64,000 nucleotides of DNA, taken from NCBI RefSeq assembly GCF_001275385.1, contig NZ_LGIW01000015.1:1116001-1180000 (forward strand). The letters are read 5' to 3'. A program made the translations under genes and the position numbers. Below the pieces are notes generated by a model. It was given only the letters and a program-made list of their open reading frames with translations. It made no database searches and had not been told where the DNA came from. The stretch is from Exiguobacterium sp. BMC-KP (GTDB lineage Bacteria; Bacillota; Bacilli; Exiguobacteriales; Exiguobacteriaceae). Shown here in pieces: positions 17,204-25,377 of the stretch. Positions within the stretch are counted from its first letter, which is position 1, and every line of letters starts with the position of its first letter.

Positions 17204-17240
17204 CATATAAAAAGAAGATCATTTTTTACAACGACCTTCT
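17204..17240 (-). terminator. Terminator after the lipid kinase gene
   Basis: On the minus strand AGAAGGTC pairs with GATCTTCT across a 12-nt loop, followed by TTTTTATATG. It ends the opu-lipid kinase operon. Confidence 0.7.
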
Positions 17241-17256
17241 CTTCATTCATATTTTA

Positions 17257-18129
17257 TTATTGTATGCCTCCGTACATTCGAAGGTATTCCGGTAGCACTT
17301 TAACAGTAATTGGTGTATGAATCGCTTTTTCACCATCTGTATCAATTACTTTTGCATTTTTCGTCTTTAACTGAAAACCGCTTGTCAAAATGTGCGTAAA
17401 GGACGGATCATTAGCAAGACCAATTTTTTGAAGGATGACATCGCGAATCGTCGTTAGATTTACTTCATCAACGATGACTAAATCAAGCTTCCCGTCATTA
17501 TACGCTCCATCTGATAAATTCGTTTCAATTCCGCCAAGTGATTCTCCATTTGCCGCAAGAATCAGTACCGCTTCGCCAGTCATATGACGACCTTCATCTA
17601 AGATCAATTCATATTCGAATGGTTTTGCTTCTAAACTCGATCGGATAGTCGATAAATAATACCCCATCTTACCAAGACGTGCTTTTTCTTCTGTATCAAT
17701 GCCTATCGATGCTTCTGCGACAAGACCAACACCAAGGAAGTTCAAGAAATAGCTATCTTCGACTTGTCCAAGGTCGACTTGAACGACATGTTGCATCGCA
17801 ATCGCTTCTGCAGCAAGCCGTGGAGCCATCGGTAAGCCAAGTGTTCGCGCAAAATCGTTACACGTTCCTCCAGGAATGATACCAAGAATCGGACGATCGT
17901 CTAGTTTTGCGACACCGTTAATCGTCTCAAAAACTGTTCCATCTCCACCGATAACGACAACAGCATCAAACGCGGATGACTCTTCCGCAAATTGCATCGC
18001 ATCTCCTGCTTGCCTCGTATTTTTAATAACGATCTCGTCGAATAACGTACTTAACGGTTCGATAACTTCTCCGAGTAACCCCGTACCATTTGTTCCGGCT
18101 GTCGGATTACTGATCAGTAATAATTTCAT
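17257..18129 (-). CDS. YegS/BmrU-type lipid (diacylglycerol) kinase
   Basis: A 290-residue member of the diacylglycerol kinase catalytic-domain family. Signature motifs are NPTAGTNG at 8-15, the nucleotide-binding VVVIGGDGTVFETING at 57-72 (GGDGT at 61-65), and GIIPGGTCNDFARTLGLP near 93. Such enzymes phosphorylate diacylglycerol or other lipids at the membrane; DgkB of B. subtilis and BmrU are relatives. It overlaps the compatible-solute permease gene by 4 nt (ATGA), so it is co-translated with it. This pairing is not an obvious functional link and may relate to membrane composition under osmotic stress. Confidence 0.87.
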   Translation of the reverse strand: MKLLLISNPTAGTNGTGLLGEVIEPLSTLFDEIVIKNTRQAGDAMQFAEESSAFDAVVVIGGDGTVFETINGVAKLDDRPILGIIPGGTCNDFARTLGLPMAPRLAAEAIAMQHVVQVDLGQVEDSYFLNFLGVGLVAEASIGIDTEEKARLGKMGYYLSTIRSSLEAKPFEYELILDEGRHMTGEAVLILAANGESLGGIETNLSDGAYNDGKLDLVIVDEVNLTTIRDVILQKIGLANDPSFTHILTSGFQLKTKNAKVIDTDGEKAIHTPITVKVLPEYLRMYGGIQ

Positions 18130-19643
18130 TGGATGATGCCTTCTTTCTTCAGATAATCGCGAGCGACTTCATTCGCCGTCTTCCCACCGTATGCGACAGC
18201 TTCATTCATCTTCGACATTTCTTCATCAGAGATTTTACCCGATAATTGCTCAAGTGCTTGTTCTACTTCTGGATACTCATCGATCGTTTCTTGACGCAGA
18301 AGGGGAGCTCCTTCGTATGGCGGGAATAATTGTTGATCGTCCTTTAAAACGACCATATCGTATTTAGCGATTTCAGGATCCGTCGAGTAGGCATCAATGA
18401 CATCAATTTCCCCCGACTCGATTGCTTTATAGCGTAATTTCGGTTCCATCGTGACGACTTTCTTGAAATTGACATCATATTTATCTTGAATTCCTTTATA
18501 GCCATCTTGACGATCTTTGAACTCTAGTGTAAATCCAGCCGTCAACTGATTAGCGACCTGCTTCAAGTCAGAAATCGATTTCAAATCATATCGTTCTGCT
18601 AATTTTCGTGGAACAGCCACTGCATACGTATTGTTATAGTTCATTGGCGGTAAAAGCGCCAATTGTTGTTTCTCTAGTCCTGCTTTAGCTTGTTCATAAA
18701 CTTCTTTTGCATCGTTTGATTTCGGTTTTTCGTTCGTCAAACTAGCGAGTACAGTTCCTGTAAACTCTGGGTATGCATCGATGTCTCCTGACTCAAGTGC
18801 CTTGTAAACAAACGTCGTCTTACCGAAGTTTGGTTTGACTTGAACGGTTAAATCAGTCTCATCTTCAATGACAATCTTATACATATTCATTAAAATTTCC
18901 GGTTCTACACCAAGTTTACCGGCCACAACGAGATCCGGTCGTTCACTACGTCCGAACGCGAATGGTGCTGCGACGATTGCGACCATCAAGACGACTGCCG
19001 TCACGAGGCGTGCTGTTTGCCGTTTCCGGGTCGCTACTTCCGTTTGACGTAACAATCCATCAAATAATAGCGCGAGGAGTGCTGCTGGAATCGCACCCAG
19101 CAACAGTAGATAGTTATCATTTCGATCGATTCCTAGAAGAATGATCGATCCTAAGCCCCCAGCACCAATCAAGGCAGCAATTGTTGCCGTACCAATGATC
19201 AATACCATGGCTGTTCGAATGCCCGCCATCATGACAGGCAAAGCTAACGGGAGTTCGACTTTCCAAAGACTTTGCATCGGGGTCATCCCACAAGCTCGTG
19301 CTGCTTCCTTGATCGAAGGATCGACTTCGGCAAGACCCGTGTAGGTATTACGAACGATTGGTAATAAAGAATATAGGACAAGTGCAATAATGGACGGAAC
19401 TGTACCGATTCCGACAAGTGGTATCATCAGACCGAGTAGGGCGAGTGATGGAATCGTCTGGATGACAGAGGTTACACCGATCGACCACTCACTCAGACGT
19501 TTGTTGCGTGATAAATAAATCCCCAGTGGAATAGCGATGACACATGCGATCAGCAGAGATATAACGGATAACTGAATATGCTCAATTAGTGCTTGAAGCA
19601 ATTCCGTCTCTCGGTCCTGATATGTTTCGATCAATCCATTCAT
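18126..19643 (-). CDS. Compatible-solute ABC transporter, permease fused to substrate-binding domain
   Basis: A 505-residue fusion. Residues about 10-210 form a ProW-like permease with five or six membrane segments and the inner EAA loop EAARACGMTPMQSLWKVELPLALP. A last membrane segment near 240-258 tethers a glycine-betaine-type (OpuAC) binding domain (about 265-505). The binding domain has no tryptophan; conserved tyrosines in YPEFTGT, NYNNTYAVAV and DAYSTD suggest a tyrosine cage like OpuBC/OpuCC. This is the two-component OpuF layout, as opposed to the four-gene OpuB/OpuC systems. The start at 19643 overlaps the ATPase stop by 4 nt. Substrate is probably choline, glycine betaine or a related osmolyte. 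Confidence 0.88.
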   Translation of the reverse strand: MNGLIETYQDRETELLQALIEHIQLSVISLLIACVIAIPLGIYLSRNKRLSEWSIGVTSVIQTIPSLALLGLMIPLVGIGTVPSIIALVLYSLLPIVRNTYTGLAEVDPSIKEAARACGMTPMQSLWKVELPLALPVMMAGIRTAMVLIIGTATIAALIGAGGLGSIILLGIDRNDNYLLLLGAIPAALLALLFDGLLRQTEVATRKRQTARLVTAVVLMVAIVAAPFAFGRSERPDLVVAGKLGVEPEILMNMYKIVIEDETDLTVQVKPNFGKTTFVYKALESGDIDAYPEFTGTVLASLTNEKPKSNDAKEVYEQAKAGLEKQQLALLPPMNYNNTYAVAVPRKLAERYDLKSISDLKQVANQLTAGFTLEFKDRQDGYKGIQDKYDVNFKKVVTMEPKLRYKAIESGEIDVIDAYSTDPEIAKYDMVVLKDDQQLFPPYEGAPLLRQETIDEYPEVEQALEQLSGKISDEEMSKMNEAVAYGGKTANEVARDYLKKEGIIQ

Positions 19644-20371
19644 TCGACACTCCCCCTGACTTGACGCATGAACTCTTGAACGAATGGATCGTTGCTGGCT
19701 AGTACTTCTTCTTTCGTACCAATGAAAGCAATCTCTCCAGCATTCATTAGACAAATGCGACTGCCCAGTTTTAATGCTTCGTTCATATCGTGCGTGACGA
19801 ACAAAATGGTTTTTCCAAGCTCTTCGTTTAGATGCAACAAATCATTCTGCAATTGTTCCCGTGAAATGGGATCAAGTGCAGAAAATGGTTCATCCATCAA
19901 GATGACGTCCTGTTCTGCTGCGAGTGCGCGCATGACGCCGACACGTTGTTGTTGTCCCCCAGATAGTTCACTTGGATATTTTTTCTTAAGCGATGTGTTC
20001 AACCCTGTCAGTCTGAATAGTTCCTCGACCCGACGCGTCACTTTTTGTTTGTCCCATTTCAATAATTCGGGTACGACGCTGACATTTTCCTCAATCGTCA
20101 TGTGTGGAAATAGGGCAATCTGTTGCAAAACGTATCCAATTCGACGCCGGAGTTCATGTTCATTAATTGACATGATCGGTTCACCGTCAATCCAAATTTG
20201 CCCCTCCGTATGATCAATCAACCGATTAACCATTTTCATTGTCGTTGTTTTACCGCAACCTGAAGGACCAATCAAGCAAAAAATCTCGCCTTGTTCAACA
20301 GTGAAGTTGACGTGTTGTACTGCCTTTGTTCCGTCTGCATACGTTTTGCCGACATCCTTAAATTCAATCAC
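19640..20371 (-). CDS. Compatible-solute ABC transporter ATPase without CBS domains
   Basis: A 243-residue ATPase subunit that powers the fused permease encoded by the overlapping next gene. Walker A GPSGCGKTTTMKM is at 34-46, Q-loop LQQIALFPHMT near 83, signature LSGGQQQR near 135, Walker B VILMDEPFSALDP near 157 and switch histidine FVTHDMNEAL near 190. OpuAA/OpuCA proteins carry C-terminal CBS domains that sense ionic strength; this one ends right after the ATPase fold, as in OpuFA, so osmotic gating must come from elsewhere. The start is GTG at 20371 with GAGGG seven nt upstream. Confidence 0.9.
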   Translation of the reverse strand: MIEFKDVGKTYADGTKAVQHVNFTVEQGEIFCLIGPSGCGKTTTMKMVNRLIDHTEGQIWIDGEPIMSINEHELRRRIGYVLQQIALFPHMTIEENVSVVPELLKWDKQKVTRRVEELFRLTGLNTSLKKKYPSELSGGQQQRVGVMRALAAEQDVILMDEPFSALDPISREQLQNDLLHLNEELGKTILFVTHDMNEALKLGSRICLMNAGEIAFIGTKEEVLASNDPFVQEFMRQVRGSVE

Positions 20372-20410
20372 GTATCATCCCTCGTTTCCCCTGTTTATTA
20401 TCTTTGTAAA

Positions 20411-20437
20411 ATTCCCCTTTCTCGAGCATTCTAAAAC
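20411..20437 (-). promoter_or_regulatory. Candidate sigma-B promoter of the opu operon
   Basis: On the minus strand GTTTTA (20432-20437), 15 nt and GGGAAT (20411-20416), about 40 nt upstream of the ATPase start. The general stress consensus is GTTTAA-N12-15-GGGWAW. Osmolyte transporters are often sigma-B controlled in Bacilli. Tentative. Confidence 0.42.
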
Positions 20438-20501
20438 CTATTATGTCCACTCCTTATCCTGTTTTTCTCATTTTACATTCATGCAAATCAGTTTAGAAAA
20501 A

Positions 20502-20533
20502 CAAAAAAAGACGGTGGAATCGATCCACCGTCT
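20502..20533 (-). terminator. Terminator after the 3D-domain gene
   Basis: On the minus strand a 10-bp stem AGACGGTGGA / TCCACCGTCT with a 5-nt loop is followed by TTTTTTTGT, 15 nt after the stop. Confidence 0.9.
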
Positions 20534-20548
20534 GACTGTTTGATTCTA

Positions 20549-21172
20549 TTATTCGAATGTCACCGTTACATGGCGGCGACCCCATTCTAACGCCTCTTGT
20601 TTTGATCCAACTAGAAGATCCATGATTTTTCCACGAATCGCACCACCTGTATCGAGGGCAATCGCATCCCCGAACCCTTCAACGTGTACCTTAGTTCCAA
20701 GGGGCACGACCGATGGATCGACTGCTACAATCCGACGTCCTTCGTATGTAATCGTATTCGTGACGTCATAACCCGATGCCGTTAATGCACGACCGTTATA
20801 CAGGCGACTTCCATTGTTTTCTGGATTTGTCGTATATGCTGTCGTCTCAAATGTTTCCGTACGTTTCGCTGAACGATTGGACTTTGTTTGCGAACGACTT
20901 TGTTTCTTTGCCTGTTGCGCTTTCTTTTTAGCATCTATTTTTGCTTTCTGTCCGGCTTTTTCTTTCTGTTCTGCTTGTAAGCGTGCCTGTTTTCGTGCTT
21001 CTGCTTGTTCCAGCTTCTTTTGAGCAGCTTGACGTTTCATTTCTAACGGATTTTGTACGATCGTCTTCTCCGTACCAATACCGATTTGTGCTGCTGATGC
21101 TTCATGATGTGGCAAAAGAATAAATATGAATCCCGCTAAACAAAGGGATAATAGGAATGATGTTCGTTTCAT
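20549..21172 (-). CDS. Secreted 3D-domain cell-wall protein
   Basis: A 207-residue exported protein. Residues 1-28 form a signal peptide (MKRTSFLLSLCLAGFIFILL, cleavage after EASAA). A Lys/Gln/Ala-rich coiled-coil-like spacer follows (about 40-105), then the 3D domain (about 112-205) with TAYTTNPENNGS, LGTKVHVEGFGDAIALDTGG and GKIMDLLV supplying the three conserved aspartates. 3D domains have the MltA-type double-psi barrel and act on or bind peptidoglycan; YocH and YabE of B. subtilis are relatives. It has no LysM domain. The ATG at 21172 has GAAAGGTTGG upstream. WalR-type boxes lie in the upstream region. Monocistronic. Confidence 0.87.
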   Translation of the reverse strand: MKRTSFLLSLCLAGFIFILLPHHEASAAQIGIGTEKTIVQNPLEMKRQAAQKKLEQAEARKQARLQAEQKEKAGQKAKIDAKKKAQQAKKQSRSQTKSNRSAKRTETFETTAYTTNPENNGSRLYNGRALTASGYDVTNTITYEGRRIVAVDPSVVPLGTKVHVEGFGDAIALDTGGAIRGKIMDLLVGSKQEALEWGRRHVTVTFE

Positions 21173-21275
21173 GTTGATGCCAACCTTTCTTGCCGTTTTA
21201 CGACCCGCACAACGTATCACGGTGACAAACGGTTTGAAAAGCGAACACCATGAATTGAAATATATCTGTCAAAAA

Positions 21276-21292
21276 GTAACGAAACGGTTACA
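21276..21292 (-). promoter_or_regulatory. WalR-like box upstream of the 3D-domain gene
   Basis: On the minus strand TGTAAC-CGTTT-CGTTAC, which matches the WalR direct repeat TGTWAH-N5-TGTWAH with one mismatch. It lies about 105 nt before the start and immediately upstream of a TTGACA sequence. No convincing -10 was found after that TTGACA. Confidence 0.5.
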
Positions 21293-21341
21293 CGCTTACA
21301 AAAAACGCTCTCATCCGTTGTGTAGCAACGCTTTTATATTT

Positions 21342-21386
21342 TGTAACCGTTCTGTTACGATTTACTCTTTGTTACTCTTCTGTAAT
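21342..21386 (+). promoter_or_regulatory. Two perfect WalR-type boxes in tandem
   Basis: TGTAAC-CGTTC-TGTTAC (21342-21358) and TGTTAC-TCTTC-TGTAAT (21370-21386) both fit TGTWAH-N5-TGTWAH exactly, 28 nt apart and in the same orientation. They point away from the 3D-domain gene. The rest of the 350-nt intergenic region 21173-21522 shows no gene. Confidence 0.55.
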
Positions 21387-21522
21387 AAATGTATTTTTTC
21401 GATGTTTTCAGTTATTTTGTCCAATTTTCTCTTCACTCGTCTAAAGTAGCAGTTCATTATTATTCACTTATCTGGATGAACATGAAAAAAGCACACCGTA
21501 TGAACTGGTGTGCTCTCATACA

Positions 21523-21732
21523 TTATTTTGTTTTACGTTCTAACAGTTCAATTTCTGACTTTAATAACACTTGTTTTTCAAACTCCAAACCGAGTGACTC
21601 AAAGTTTTTCGTATGAGATAGGTCACCAACGACTGTATTTGTCAATACAGCTGTCACTTCCGCAACCCAGCCATCTTTTGTTTTTACCATATCGCCAACG
21701 ATATAATCGAATAACTCTTCTGTTTCTTCCAT
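21523..21732 (-). CDS. Small DUF2187 (YkvS-like) protein
   Basis: A 69-residue acidic protein with a small beta-barrel look: GDMVKTKDGWVAEVTAVLTNTVVGDL, then NFESLGLEFEKQVLLKSEIELLE. This resembles the DUF2187/YkvS pattern of a short KOW-like domain in which GxxVxxKDG is followed by a regular strand series. Function of the family is unknown. The second of two nearby ATG codons (21732) is chosen because AGGAG lies nine bases before it; the first would overlap the ribosome site. It stands between the CoA pyrophosphatase gene and the 3D-domain region. Confidence 0.6.
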   Translation of the reverse strand: MEETEELFDYIVGDMVKTKDGWVAEVTAVLTNTVVGDLSHTKNFESLGLEFEKQVLLKSEIELLERKTK

Positions 21733-21792
21733 CTGACTCATCTCCTGACACGTTCAATTACAGTTAATCATATAAAATAACGACCGAAAAAG

Positions 21793-22404
21793 CTAGTCAC
21801 GCGTTAATTGAGCCAAGAACTGGCGCAAGATTTTAGCAGTTAGTCCCCAAATCAGATAGTCCCCATGCTCATAAAAATGCTCCGTGACCGTATACGTGCG
21901 ATCCAAGTAGGCTTCACGATTCGCCATTCGTTCTGTTGGGACCTCTTTTCCTGGTCGGATTCGCCACTCCATATCCCCTTTGATTGGTTTTGAAGTCATC
22001 AACTCTTTTAATGATACGAGAAACACATGATCGACTTCTGCTGGAGAAGGCTTAAAATCCGTCGCATGAAGGATACCGAGATACGGATAAATGATTGACC
22101 GATTTGGTGTCACAAGCGGCTCTAACGTTCCAATCAGTTCAACTTCTGAAGCTTTGACATTCAATTCTTCGACCGTCTCACGGATAGCTGCTGCTTTTGG
22201 TGATTCGCCATCATCGATTCGCCCGCCTGGAAACGCGATTTCACCTGGCTGTGAACGCAGTGTCTTGGCGCGTACTTGAAATAACAAATAGACTTCGCCA
22301 TCCTGTTCGACCAACGGAACGAGTACGGCTGCCGCATGACGAGGTAAACGTTCTTCAGAATCTACATACTGCTTTCGGATATCGGCTAAGTTCACCTGTT
22401 TCAT
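21793..22404 (-). CDS. NUDIX CoA pyrophosphatase
   Basis: A 203-residue NUDIX hydrolase predicted to split coenzyme A into phosphopantetheine and 3',5'-ADP. The UPF0035 signature specific to this group, LFQVRAKTLRSQPGEIAFPGG, spans about 41-61 and runs directly into the NUDIX box G61-x5-E67-x7-R75-E76-x2-E79-E80. The C-terminal part (VFLVSLKELM, GLTAKILRQFLAQL) is typical. The start overlaps the upstream small gene by 4 nt. CoA synthesis genes panBCD lie 20 kb away, but there is no direct operon link. Confidence 0.9.
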   Translation of the reverse strand: MKQVNLADIRKQYVDSEERLPRHAAAVLVPLVEQDGEVYLLFQVRAKTLRSQPGEIAFPGGRIDDGESPKAAAIRETVEELNVKASEVELIGTLEPLVTPNRSIIYPYLGILHATDFKPSPAEVDHVFLVSLKELMTSKPIKGDMEWRIRPGKEVPTERMANREAYLDRTYTVTEHFYEHGDYLIWGLTAKILRQFLAQLTRD

Positions 22405-22622
22405 CGCCCTTCTTGTGCAACATGATGGTACGCTTCTTCAAGATGGCGCATACGAACGATTAAATCCGCATTTTTAGCGATCCGATCTGATAAGATTGAT
22501 CCTGCTACCGTCTTGTAGTAGGCGTTTAAAGCATTGCGCTTGGTCAGATGCGCCTCGTTCTGACGGATATATTCCTTAAAGTTCGCAATCAATCGTTCTG
22601 TCGTAAAAAGTTGTTCGTTCAC
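22401..22622 (-). CDS. Small helical protein of unknown function
   Basis: A 73-residue soluble protein, not recognised. The start is taken as GTG at 22622, with AAAGGA eight bases upstream; an in-frame ATG three codons earlier overlaps that site. It is rich in charged helix (TERLIANFKEYIRQNEAHL, NADLIVRMRHLEEAYHHVA) and has no cysteines or signal. The stop overlaps the CoA pyrophosphatase start by 4 nt, so the two are coupled. It is divergent from the FAD monooxygenase gene. Confidence 0.6.
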   Translation of the reverse strand: MNEQLFTTERLIANFKEYIRQNEAHLTKRNALNAYYKTVAGSILSDRIAKNADLIVRMRHLEEAYHHVAQEGR

Positions 22623-22710
22623 AAGTTTCATCCTTTCACACGTCGAGCGTGTCATCAATAGTTTAATGGTAACGAGTTTTGGCTAAGATGTAAATTAAGG
22701 GGGGTTATCC

Positions 22711-24285
22711 GTGAATAAAAAATTAGATGTCCTCATTATTGGTGCCGGACCAACCGGTTTAACACTCGCACTCGCACTCTCGCGCTATGGATTATCCTTC
22801 CGCATCGTTGAACGTGCAAGTGGACCATCTGTCGTCTCCAAAGCCATCGGCATTCAAGCACGTTCCCTTGAATTGTTCGCAAGACTTGGTGTGGCAGAAG
22901 ACTTAATGGAAAATGCGATTAAAATCAATCAGGGAAACCTCTATGTTAATGGCGCATGGCAGGCAAAACTTGATTTTACTGATTTAAATACACCTTTTCC
23001 GTTTGTTACGCTCTTGCCCCAAAGTGAGACGGAACGGATTCTCGAAGCACAACTCGCCGCTTACGGGCATAGCGTTGAACGAGAGACGGAATTAACGGGA
23101 TTCGCTCAATTCCCAACGTTTGTCACCGCTTCCTTACAACATAAAGGAGAAACGGAGACAGTTGATGCCTCTTTTATTATCGGAGCTGATGGTGCAAATA
23201 GTTTCGTCCGTCGGGAACTCGGACTTCCATTTAGCGGTAAGTCTTTTAAAGAATCTTGGGCACTGGCAGATATCGAGGTCGATTGGCCACTTTCTTCCGA
23301 AGAAGTACACATTTTCTTCTCTGATCATGGCGTCATCGAGTCGTTTCCTCTTCAATCGAATCTATTTCGCATCACCGGCAATCTAACGAGCGGACCTGTT
23401 CCGACGGATCATAATGCGATTGATGATTTTTTGAAAAATCGAGCTAAAGTTCCGTTTAAGCTCAAAAAAGTCCATTGGTACTCGATGTTCCGCGTTCATA
23501 ATCGGATCATTGAGAAGTTCGGACATCATCGCATCTATCTGATTGGGGATGCGGCTCACATCAATTCTCCCGTCGGTGGTCAAGGGATGAATACTGGTAT
23601 TGCCGATGCGATGAATCTTGCATGGAAACTTTGGTGCGTCCACCAGTTCAAGGCGAGCTTTCCGTTACTCGACTCCTATAGCGTCGAACGGCGAGAAGCG
23701 GCACAAGGGATCTTAAGGTCAACGAATCTTGCGACGGAACTCTTGCAAATCAACATTCCCTTTTTGTTACCGTTGCAAGAGAAAGTCATTCGAAATAGTC
23801 TCAAAATCGCACCACTGCATCATTTCGTAACGAATCGAATCGCTCAGCTCAACAGTCACTACCCAGCGAGTTCAACATTCGTCACACAAGGACGCTTCAG
23901 TCCATTGACGCCAAAACCAGGTGAACCAATGCCTTATAGTGAAGTCGTTCATCCGCGAACGAAAAAGAATGAACTCTTGTTGCGTCGCGCTGACCGAAAT
24001 TTCTTATTACTATTGTTCTTACCGAAGAATGCTACAGATGATCTTCTTGAACCATTTAAGGAATTAGCTTATACGTATCCGGATCTCTTTGAAACAGTGC
24101 CAATTCATCAATCCTTAAAAGAAGATGGTGTCGTCGATCAAGGCGGTGAACTCGCACGACGCTTCGGTATCAAACAGTCCGGATTATACTTGATTCGCCC
24201 CGACGGTTATATTGCTTATCGCCAACAAGGTTTAAAAAGTAAATCATTCGCTCGGTATGTTGAACGTTTACTTTATGCGCGATAA
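22711..24285 (+). CDS. FAD-dependent aromatic monooxygenase (PheA/TfdB type)
   Basis: A 524-residue flavoprotein hydroxylase. The N-terminal dinucleotide fold is IIGAGPTGLTLALALSRYG (9-27), the NADPH/FAD DG motif is IIGADGANSFVRR near 155-167 and the FAD ribityl motif is YLIGDAAHINSPVGGQGMN near 272. A thioredoxin-like C-terminal domain (about 400-520) ends with RRFGIKQSGLYLIRPDGYIAYR, typical of phenol hydroxylase relatives. It should hydroxylate an aromatic or polyketide-like substrate using NAD(P)H and oxygen; the substrate is unknown. The start is GTG with AAGGGGGG upstream. A short membrane-protein gene follows after 33 nt. Confidence 0.88.
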   Translation: MNKKLDVLIIGAGPTGLTLALALSRYGLSFRIVERASGPSVVSKAIGIQARSLELFARLGVAEDLMENAIKINQGNLYVNGAWQAKLDFTDLNTPFPFVTLLPQSETERILEAQLAAYGHSVERETELTGFAQFPTFVTASLQHKGETETVDASFIIGADGANSFVRRELGLPFSGKSFKESWALADIEVDWPLSSEEVHIFFSDHGVIESFPLQSNLFRITGNLTSGPVPTDHNAIDDFLKNRAKVPFKLKKVHWYSMFRVHNRIIEKFGHHRIYLIGDAAHINSPVGGQGMNTGIADAMNLAWKLWCVHQFKASFPLLDSYSVERREAAQGILRSTNLATELLQINIPFLLPLQEKVIRNSLKIAPLHHFVTNRIAQLNSHYPASSTFVTQGRFSPLTPKPGEPMPYSEVVHPRTKKNELLLRRADRNFLLLLFLPKNATDDLLEPFKELAYTYPDLFETVPIHQSLKEDGVVDQGGELARRFGIKQSGLYLIRPDGYIAYRQQGLKSKSFARYVERLLYAR

Positions 24286-24318
24286 CTCGGTATGATAGTA
24301 GATGAGGTGAACATCTAT

Positions 24319-24636
24319 ATGGATATACAACTGATTCGAACGGTTTTAATCATTCTTCTCATTGTCGCGTTTCTTGTCATCGTCAGTAGACGAACAAAGG
24401 AAAATCTTCGCTGGTCGCTTCTTGGAGAGGCTTTTGGTGAAAAAGGGGAAGATTTATTGAAGGATGCTGCTCGACTAGAGGCAGCTGAACTAGACATTCG
24501 CGTTGAGCGTGGTATTAAGACTTCGTTTTTGTTCCGACGTTTCAGCAAAGACTTGGACGATCGCGTTGCGGTCTATGTCTTAAAAGAAGATCTAACACAA
24601 GCTGAGGAAATTCTTGCGACACGACCGAGACGTTAA
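24319..24636 (+). CDS. Small membrane-anchored protein of unknown function
   Basis: A 105-residue protein with one N-terminal membrane segment (about 6-24, TVLIILLIVAFLVIVS) and a charged cytoplasmic tail of about 75 residues (GEKGEDLLKDAARLEAAELDIRVERG). The ATG at 24319 has GAGGTGA upstream. It follows the FAD monooxygenase gene closely and ends in a terminator, so the two probably share a transcript. I do not recognise the family. Confidence 0.65.
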   Translation: MDIQLIRTVLIILLIVAFLVIVSRRTKENLRWSLLGEAFGEKGEDLLKDAARLEAAELDIRVERGIKTSFLFRRFSKDLDDRVAVYVLKEDLTQAEEILATRPRR

Positions 24637-24651
24637 ATTGATCAAGATATC

Positions 24652-24692
24652 ACCAAAAAGGCAGTGAAGCGAACGCTTCACTGCCTTTTCTC
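24652..24692 (+). terminator. Bidirectional terminator
   Basis: GGCAGTGAAGC, loop GAAC, GCTTCACTGCC with AAAAA before and TTTTCTC after. It serves the plus-strand membrane gene and the convergent gene ending at 24691. Confidence 0.88.
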
Positions 24693-25245
24693 ATTCTTGG
24701 TGCTGGGCGAGATAAAATGCAACTTGTTTTCGTTCTTGTTCTTGAACAGGTGAAGATTTCTTTGAGACGATGAATGCTCGTACATCTTTGAACGTATGTC
24801 CTGTCGGAAATTTAATGCGTTCCGTCCGCATCTGTGGTGCCTTCGGGAAAAGGGTCATAGCATGAATCGGAATGGTCACCCCTTGCTCCTTCAACGCTTT
24901 ACGAACAGCTTGAACGATTCGCTTCGATTGATCAATTGGATGAGGTGTAAACAATCTCTTTCCATGAACAGGATCCATCACGTGGCACGATTCCTCTGTC
25001 ATCCATTCTATAGCAGCATCGTTTTGCAACAAGAGAAATAGTCCTTTCGGTCCAATTAGAGCAAAAGGGATGGTAATCGTGTCCGAAAGGCGAATGCGTT
25101 CAAATAACATCCAATCAAAACGACACACATGACGGATTTCATTACAAAGCGCATCTGTTTCGTACGTCGTCGTATTCACTTGTTTATTTCCAAAGAAACG
25201 GCGACGTGGTGGTTCCGGAACCGAAGCTGTCATGACTTGTAACAT
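24691..25245 (-). CDS. Hypothetical protein, possibly NERD-like
   Basis: A 184-residue soluble protein not firmly recognised. The central part, ETDALCNEIRHVCRFDWMLFERIRLSDTI then IPFALIGPKGLFLLLQND, has the spacing of a nuclease-related (NERD) core, in which a strand of the type hxhIGPxGhFhh precedes the active site. The usual lysine of the E-x-K motif is not clear, so activity is doubtful. The first 20 residues are proline and arginine rich. AAAGGATGATGAATC lies before the ATG. It stands alone between two terminators. Confidence 0.6.
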   Translation of the reverse strand: MLQVMTASVPEPPRRRFFGNKQVNTTTYETDALCNEIRHVCRFDWMLFERIRLSDTITIPFALIGPKGLFLLLQNDAAIEWMTEESCHVMDPVHGKRLFTPHPIDQSKRIVQAVRKALKEQGVTIPIHAMTLFPKAPQMRTERIKFPTGHTFKDVRAFIVSKKSSPVQEQERKQVAFYLAQHQE

Positions 25246-25330
25246 GATTCATCATCCTTTGTAGTATGTATTATTAGTTATCTTAACACCGTTTTCCTTC
25301 AGATGATGATTCTTTCAAAAAGAAGGCAAT

Positions 25331-25374
25331 CAAAAAAGATATTCCTGACCAATTGGCAGAAATATCTTTTTGAT
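25331..25374 (-). terminator. Terminator after gpsB
   Basis: AAAAGATATT (25335-25344) pairs with AATATCTTTT (25361-25370), extended by an inner CTG/CAG stem, with a T run on the minus strand beyond. The 132-nt gap between gpsB and the next gene is too short for an RNase P RNA gene, which sits next to gpsB in B. subtilis. Confidence 0.8.
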
Positions 25375-25377
25375 TCA

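Noticed and set aside
25246-25377. RNase P RNA gene, expected beside gpsB
   Set aside because: The gap is only 132 nt and holds a terminator; no RNase P conserved sequence is seen.
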